A stretch of DNA of 36,416 nt from JAICKN01 sp036491415 (lineage in GTDB: Bacteria; Acidobacteriota; Terriglobia; Terriglobales; Acidobacteriaceae), in contig DASXCC010000208.1 in the NCBI GenBank assembly GCA_036491415.1, positions 1 to 36,416 of the forward strand, in the 5' to 3' direction. Made by a program: the position numbers and the translations under genes. The first letter of the stretch is position 1. Every line of letters starts with the position of its first letter. Shown piece by piece: positions 31,939-36,416 of this stretch. A model generated the notes under the pieces. That model was not told the origin of the DNA, did not search any database, and worked only from the letters and a program-made list of their open reading frames with translations.

Positions 31939-32579
31939 GCGCCTCCCGCGAAAATATTTTTTCAGCGGTCCGCCGAAATCTCGGTAATCGTAATCCGAAT
32001 TTTGCAGCCGACTATGAGCGCATCTCGCGCGACTATGAAGTCGCTGGGAAACTCAGCCCTGAAGAGCGGCTCCATCTATTGGAAGAACGGTTACAGGACT
32101 ATGGAACTGGAGTTTATCGCTGCTCTCCAGAACAAGTAACTGCGACTATCTCGCAGGTCCTTGCCGTGCGAGGAGTTCAAAGCGTCCTTCTGCCGAAAGA
32201 TTTTTCCGGGTCATTTCTTCCGCCGAAAGCCATCGAAATGATCTACGACGACAACTTAAGTTACGCGGAAATCGATCGCTGCTCGGGAGTGTTGACTACC
32301 TGCACGGTCGCCATCGCTTTAACGGGTACTATTATTCTTCGTCACTCCGCGGACGAAGGACGGCGCGCACTCACGCTCATTCCTGACTATCATCTTTGCA
32401 TTGTGCAAGCCGAGCAGGTAGTGGAAACTGTGCCGGAAGCGATTCGACGCATGGAAGAGTTCAAGACTGCGCCCATCACGACCATCTCTGGCCCTTCGGC
32501 AACTTCCGATATAGAAATGACCCGGATTAAAGGCGTACACGGGCCTCGAACGCTGGATGTGATCCTAGTAGTAAGCTAA
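31935..32579 (+). CDS. lutC: L-lactate utilisation protein LutC
   Basis: A 214-residue LUD-domain protein, third component of the LutABC complex. I start at the TTG at 31935, which gives the family-typical N-terminus (LSASRENIFSAVRRNL), has AGGAAAA 6 bases upstream, and overlaps the lutB stop by 4 bases as TTGA. An ATG at 31905 is also in frame but lies inside lutB. The conserved core is YAEIDRCSGVLTTCTVAIAL, followed by ALTLIPDYHLCIVQAEQVVE and the C-terminal SGPSATSDIEMTRIKGVHGP. All three lut genes are tightly packed, so one operon is certain. Confidence 0.92.
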   Translation: MSASRENIFSAVRRNLGNRNPNFAADYERISRDYEVAGKLSPEERLHLLEERLQDYGTGVYRCSPEQVTATISQVLAVRGVQSVLLPKDFSGSFLPPKAIEMIYDDNLSYAEIDRCSGVLTTCTVAIALTGTIILRHSADEGRRALTLIPDYHLCIVQAEQVVETVPEAIRRMEEFKTAPITTISGPSATSDIEMTRIKGVHGPRTLDVILVVS

Positions 32580-32588
32580 TTCCAGAAG

Positions 32589-34019
32589 TTAATTCAGCAG
32601 ATCTTTTTTAGGCGGATCCATCATTTCGGAGGAAGCCCGCCCACGATTCAACATCTGGTAAATCGTGTTCCGGCCTACACCCAGAATTTCCGCGGCTTTG
32701 GCCTTGTTTCCCCCAACGTGATTCAGCACATGCAGCAAATATCTCCGCTGTACTTCTTCCAGGCTCAAGAGTTCATTTTCTTCCAGCGTGGCTTCCTGAA
32801 TGGAGGGTCGAAGCTCAGGAAGGTCTTGAATATCAATGACATTGGTAGTGGCCATAATGCAGCTGCCACTGATCACATTTTCCAGTTCTCGCACGTTTCC
32901 CGGCCAAGTATGGCTGGCAAGTCGCGCCTGGGCCCGGCGGGTGATGCCAATAATCTCTTTCTTATATAGCGAGGAGTACTTCTCCAGAAAATGCCGCTGC
33001 AATAGCGGAAGATCTTCTTTTCTCTGGTTCAGACGAGGTATGCCGATCTCCACCACTGACAGACGATAGAAAAGGTCTTCACGGAACTGGCCCTGGTCCA
33101 CCATCTTCCGCAGGTCCCTGTGGGTCGCAGCCACGACGTGAACGTTGACACGCCGGGGAACAGGCGATCCAACCCGTTGCACTTCCTGGTTTTGTAACAC
33201 GCGGAGCAATTTCGCCTGGGCGGCGAGGGGCATTTCCCCGATCTCATCGAGGAATACTGTGCCGCCATTTGCATATTCGAAGATGCCTTGCTTGTCATGC
33301 GCGGCGCCTGTGAATGCTCCACGCACATAGCCAAACAATTCGCTCTCCAGCAAAGTTTCCACCAGAGCAGCGCAGTTGCAAACTGCAAAAGGAGCAGAGC
33401 TGGCAGGTCCCAAACGATGCAGCGCGTGCGCAACTAATTCTTTACCTGTGCCCGTTGCACCTTTGACCAGCACGGTGCGGAAGTGAGGAGCGATGCGGCG
33501 AATTTTCGCAAACACATCCAGCATCAGTGGGCTGCGTCCTATCATGCCTTCGAACTGGTAGGCATCCACTAATTCTTGATCGAGTTGCAGAGCTTTGAGG
33601 CGAGTGCCGGCTTCGTCAAGCAGGCTGTGGATGCGGCTTTGCAGCCTTCTTACGTTGAGAGGTTTGGAAAAATAATCGCAGGCACCACGACGAATTGCGT
33701 CCACTGCGGATTCCGGCGAGTAGAAGCCGGTCATGAGCATGAAGTCGGTGCCCGGATCGACAGAGAGAACTCGCTCTAATAATTCGAGTCCGTCCATGCC
33801 TGGCAATTTCAAGTCGGACAAGACGATTCGCGGATGCAACTCAATCACTCGTTCTAAAGCTGCTTCCGCACTTTTTTCTAAAACCAGATTGACGTGTTCG
33901 CCGGCCAGAGCCTCACCAATCAATTCAAGGTTTTCAGGTTCATCGTCGACAACCAACATACTTAACTGCGAATCCCTCTTGCTGAGCCCCACAGGATCAC
34001 CCAAGTAGCGCGCTGTCAC
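32589..34019 (-). CDS. Sigma-54-dependent response regulator (NtrC family), complete
   Basis: A 476-residue activator of sigma-54 promoters. Receiver domain ~21-135 with Asp69 in LSDLKLPGMDG. AAA+ domain ~155-395 with Walker A GATGTGKE (187-194), the sigma-54 contact loop GAFTGA (234-239) and Walker B TVFLDEIGEM. C-terminal Fis-type helix-turn-helix around 435-460 (GGNKAKAAEILGVGRNTIYQ). Start is given as GTG at 34019; an ATG at 33959 (MLVVDDEP) would give a more compact receiver and may be real. It lies 221 bp downstream of a second sigma-54 activator on the same strand. The gap holds a 12-bp palindrome. Targets unknown. Confidence 0.92.
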   Translation of the reverse strand: MTARYLGDPVGLSKRDSQLSMLVVDDEPENLELIGEALAGEHVNLVLEKSAEAALERVIELHPRIVLSDLKLPGMDGLELLERVLSVDPGTDFMLMTGFYSPESAVDAIRRGACDYFSKPLNVRRLQSRIHSLLDEAGTRLKALQLDQELVDAYQFEGMIGRSPLMLDVFAKIRRIAPHFRTVLVKGATGTGKELVAHALHRLGPASSAPFAVCNCAALVETLLESELFGYVRGAFTGAAHDKQGIFEYANGGTVFLDEIGEMPLAAQAKLLRVLQNQEVQRVGSPVPRRVNVHVVAATHRDLRKMVDQGQFREDLFYRLSVVEIGIPRLNQRKEDLPLLQRHFLEKYSSLYKKEIIGITRRAQARLASHTWPGNVRELENVISGSCIMATTNVIDIQDLPELRPSIQEATLEENELLSLEEVQRRYLLHVLNHVGGNKAKAAEILGVGRNTIYQMLNRGRASSEMMDPPKKDLLN

Positions 34020-34112
34020 AAAGCATTTCTACATGCCAGTATCGCCGAAACCTTGTAAAACAAAATTTTTACCACAACTTTTGTTACGATTTCGAAACTA
34101 TCAGCGGTTCAG

Positions 34113-34124
34113 CAAATCGATTTG
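34113..34124. promoter_or_regulatory. 12-bp palindrome upstream of the NtrC-type gene
   Basis: CAAATCGATTTG is self-complementary and lies 94 bases before the GTG of the NtrC-type regulator. It could be an operator or the gene's own enhancer-like site; no -24/-12 sigma-54 promoter was recognisable nearby. Confidence 0.25.
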
Positions 34125-34240
34125 TCAATGCCGCCAAACCGGAATGTACTCCTCGCAAGCCCTAGCCTCAAGCCCCAAACAAGAAAAATATATTGTTATA
34201 TTGGTTGCCCAATGAGCATCCCCTATCGATTTAGATTTAA

Positions 34241-35422
34241 TCAAATAAGGATATGTTCCGGCCTGATCTCGCGATCCTGTCCTGCGAGAATTGTTGCGCG
34301 TTCAATCACATTGCGGACCTCCCGCACATTTCCCGGCCAGCTGTGTTGTTGTAGCACCGACAGCGCCTCCGGGGTCAATACAACATTGTGCGGACAGAAT
34401 TTAGCAATAAAGGTCTGGGCCAATGATGGAACATCCTCCATGCGCTGGCGTAGCGGCGGCAGTTCGATCGGGAACACCGACAACCGGTAATAAAGGTCTT
34501 CCCGGAAATTATGTTCCTGCACCTGGCGTCGTAAGTTGGCGTTGGTTGCAGCAATCACTCGCACATCCACACGAAATGTATCCGTGCTTCCCAGACGCTG
34601 CACTTCACCCTGCTCGAGGAACCTGAGGAGCTTCGATTGTAGCCCGATCGGAAGATCTCCGATTTCGTCGAGAAACAAGGTGCCGCCCTGCGCGGCATGG
34701 ATGCGTCCGATTCTTGACTGCACCGCTCCGGTGAATGCGCCTTTCACAAACCCGAAAAGTTCTGCTTCGAGCAATGCTTCCGGAATCGCAGCGCAATTGA
34801 TCACCACGAACGGCTTCAATCGTCTTCCGCTTAACTGATGCAAAGCGCACGCGACTAAATCTTTACCGGTGCCGCTTTCGCCGGTAATTAAAACCGTGGT
34901 GTCACGCTGCGCAACCAACCGCACCATTGCGCAAAGTTGCTGCACGCTGGCGGTTTTGCCCACAAATCCCGGCAGTCCATTTTCTGTTTTCTTTTCACTG
35001 TCACCCGATGTAATCGCAGTCTGTTTCGCTTTGAATCCGCCAGTCGCTTCGAGTTCGCGCACGACTTCAAAGCTAAGCGAATTGGGAGAAGGTGCAGCCA
35101 TGATTGCCTGGCCCGTATGTGGATTCACCGGAATGACTTCAATCTCGGGATGTTGAAACTGCAAAATTTCCTTGAACTCATCAACTTTCAGGTCTGGCAA
35201 AGAAGGATCGAGCAACACCAAAGAAATTTCGTCGGTATCCATTCTCTCCAGGGCTTCGGCGCCGCTGCTGACGGACTGCACTTCCCAGCGTTGCGAGCTA
35301 AGCCGGAAAAGAAGATGAGAACGCAATTCATCATTCGGGCTGATGATCAGTAAATTCGTTGGTGCGGTTGTAGGGAGGATCGAATGTAACGGTAGCTCTT
35401 GAGTTGCAATTGCGCTAGACAT
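34241..35422 (-). CDS. Sigma-54 activator (AAA+) lacking a DNA-binding domain
   Basis: A 393-residue protein. Residues 21-120 resemble a receiver (NLLIISPNDELRSHLLFRLS) with Asp72 in LVLLDPSLPD, but the later Thr and Lys signatures are not recognisable. The AAA+ domain is intact: Walker A GESGTGKD (181-188), GAFTGA (228-233) and Walker B TLFLDEIG (248-255), with R-finger region FREDLYYRLSVFP. The protein ends RPEHILI directly after the AAA+ lid, so the usual Fis-type helix-turn-helix is missing. I checked the next ~200 bases in all minus frames and saw no remnant. Activators without DNA-binding act from solution or through a partner. The ATG at 35422 overlaps the upstream DHp gene by 8 bases, indicating coupling. 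Confidence 0.9.
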   Translation of the reverse strand: MSSAIATQELPLHSILPTTAPTNLLIISPNDELRSHLLFRLSSQRWEVQSVSSGAEALERMDTDEISLVLLDPSLPDLKVDEFKEILQFQHPEIEVIPVNPHTGQAIMAAPSPNSLSFEVVRELEATGGFKAKQTAITSGDSEKKTENGLPGFVGKTASVQQLCAMVRLVAQRDTTVLITGESGTGKDLVACALHQLSGRRLKPFVVINCAAIPEALLEAELFGFVKGAFTGAVQSRIGRIHAAQGGTLFLDEIGDLPIGLQSKLLRFLEQGEVQRLGSTDTFRVDVRVIAATNANLRRQVQEHNFREDLYYRLSVFPIELPPLRQRMEDVPSLAQTFIAKFCPHNVVLTPEALSVLQQHSWPGNVREVRNVIERATILAGQDREIRPEHILI

Positions 35423-35699
35423 GCCCCGCTGCCTTTCTTAACGTTTGATTTTGCAATGCGTCGGTGTTGGCAAGCATTCGGATCTCGTTCAGGCAATCCA
35501 CAATTCTTCCGGTTTGTAGGAGGGCCGTCTCGATGGATTGCCTGTATTCCTGAATGCTTTCCGATTTAAGCAAAGCCAGTTCCAACACGCCTTGCAGCAC
35601 CGTCAACGGCTGCGCGGTCTGGTGCAATGCGTAGTGGATCTTCTTTAATTCTTCGGTGGAAGTTTTCGTGTTGTGCGATTTAGGACCCTGGGTATGCAT
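35415..35699 (-). CDS. Stand-alone histidine-kinase DHp (HisKA-like) domain protein
   Basis: A 94-residue protein. After a short polar N-terminus, residues ~16-85 form a two-helix hairpin with YALHQTAQPLTVLQGVLELA. This aligns with the H-box of histidine kinases (SHELRTPLT): His26 sits at the phosphorylated position, followed by Gln and the conserved P-L-T. No ATP-binding domain follows; the next gene starts before this one ends (8-base overlap). It therefore cannot phosphorylate itself and may be a phosphotransfer module, a dimerisation partner or an inhibitor. It lies 10 bases downstream of the OmpR-type regulator gene. The reading frame looks intact and well-placed for translation. Confidence 0.75.
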   Translation of the reverse strand: MHTQGPKSHNTKTSTEELKKIHYALHQTAQPLTVLQGVLELALLKSESIQEYRQSIETALLQTGRIVDCLNEIRMLANTDALQNQTLRKAAGHV

Positions 35700-35709
35700 G
35701 ATTCACTCT

Positions 35710-36414
35710 CTAGTTCTCGGCGATCACGTACCCAATACCGCGAATTGTCCGCAGTAGTTTCAGCGTCGATTCGGCAGTGTCCACTTTGTCACGCACGTAT
35801 TTCACATATACGTCCACGAGATTGCTGTTGCCGTCGTACGGCGCCTTCCAAACGTTTTCCATGATCATGGCGCGGCTTACCGGCCTCTTGGCATTCATCA
35901 TGAGATATTCCAGAAGGCTAAATTCCTTGCTGGTCAAATCCACGCGTTTGCCGGCACGCTCCACTTTGAATTGCTCACGATCCAGGACCAGATCGCCTAC
36001 CTGAAGCACGCGTCCGCAGCCATTGTTTTTGCGGCGGAGCAGTGCTCGGGTTCGGGCGCCCAGCTCATGGAAGGAAAACGGTTTTACCAGGCAATCGTCC
36101 GCGCCTTTGTCCAGGGCCATTACCCGGTCTTCAAGGCCGGAGCGTCCCGTAAGAACTAAGACTGGAAGGTTTGGCATAGCCGGACGAAGTTGCGAAAGCA
36201 ACATCATGCCGTCCACTTTCGGAAGGTTTAAATCTAGAATTAATAAGTCGTAAGGAGTGCCACGCAAAGATTGCAAAGCCAGCTCGCCGTCGTGGACCAC
36301 GTCCACTTCATAACGATTGCTCTGTAATCCACGTTTTAAGAAATGGGCGAGTGGCACGTCATCTTCGGCCACTAAAAGTTTTGCTACTGAATGAATTGCG
36401 TCTGAGGCTTCCAC
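35710..36414 (-). CDS. OmpR-family response regulator (5' end at or beyond window edge)
   Basis: A 234-residue or longer regulator. The receiver (~12-125) is canonical: acidic cluster EDD (17-19), Asp61 in LILDLNLP, Thr89 and Lys111 in LVKPFSF. The C-terminal winged helix (~135-232) includes VDLTSKEFSLLEYLMMNAKR, SNLVDVYVKYVRDKVD and TIRGIGYVI. The frame starts at a GTG only two bases from the window edge, so the true start may lie outside. It heads a run of four minus-strand signalling genes. No complete sensor kinase is visible in the window; one may be encoded just upstream. Confidence 0.9.
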   Translation of the reverse strand: MEASDAIHSVAKLLVAEDDVPLAHFLKRGLQSNRYEVDVVHDGELALQSLRGTPYDLLILDLNLPKVDGMMLLSQLRPAMPNLPVLVLTGRSGLEDRVMALDKGADDCLVKPFSFHELGARTRALLRRKNNGCGRVLQVGDLVLDREQFKVERAGKRVDLTSKEFSLLEYLMMNAKRPVSRAMIMENVWKAPYDGNSNLVDVYVKYVRDKVDTAESTLKLLRTIRGIGYVIAEN

Positions 36415-36416
36415 GT

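Overview
The window looks like chromosomal DNA of a Gram-negative bacterium, most likely an acidobacterium (Terriglobia/Acidobacteriales-like). This placement is inference. The evidence is the presence of lpxD, an LpxL/HtrB-type acyltransferase, lnt and outer-membrane or lipoprotein genes; moderate GC; single-gene transcription units mixed with short operons; and several families I associate with Acidobacteria (the ATP-grasp/HEAGH peptidase pair, a Zn-dependent PLC-like protein, a SYLF protein, LutABC). No rRNA, tRNA, CRISPR array, insertion sequence or prophage is visible.

Layout. 1-2.3 kb (minus): the N-terminal part of a membrane sulfatase/phosphotransferase-like protein running off the left edge, then a UDP-glucose-dehydrogenase homologue that has lost its catalytic Cys and Glu. 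2.5-7.4 kb: a 2H phosphoesterase (LigT-like), an SH3-type lipoprotein, a PuuD-like membrane protein, a PLC-like protein and a ferredoxin-NADP reductase. 7.4-9.8 kb: a small unknown protein, a TetR regulator, a divergent outer-membrane protein and a secreted unknown protein. 9.8-13.1 kb: a non-coding stretch with a promoter overlapped by a perfect TetR-type palindrome, then ilvC and ilvD separated by dispersed palindromic repeats. 13.1-15.8 kb (minus): lnt and prfB, the latter with the classic programmed +1 frameshift. 16-18.5 kb: an APC transporter with a cytoplasmic tail domain. 18.5-21.4 kb: lpxD, a 47-aa membrane microprotein, an LpxL-type acyltransferase and a SYLF protein. 21.4-24.2 kb: a possible small RNA, a LuxR regulator with a degenerate receiver, a pilin-like secreted protein, a membrane-anchored unknown and a DUF59/MIP18 protein. 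24.2-27.4 kb: a decayed gene, a 58-aa zinc-ribbon protein, purU and a large unknown gene with a palindromic operator candidate. 27.4-29.6 kb (minus): a translationally coupled HEAGH metallopeptidase and ATP-grasp ligase. 29.7-32.6 kb: lutABC for L-lactate oxidation. 32.6-36.4 kb (minus): a signalling cluster of an OmpR-type regulator, a stand-alone DHp (His-phosphotransfer) protein, a sigma-54 activator lacking its DNA-binding domain, and a complete sigma-54 response regulator.

The most interesting elements are the split signalling cluster at the right end, the catalytically degenerate dehydrogenase, the pseudo-receiver LuxR protein, the peptidase/ATP-grasp pair, the promoter-operator in front of ilvC, a minus-strand terminator that belongs to no visible gene, and two small genes that are easy to miss (47 and 58 codons). 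All functional names are family assignments from motifs read by eye; no database search was possible.
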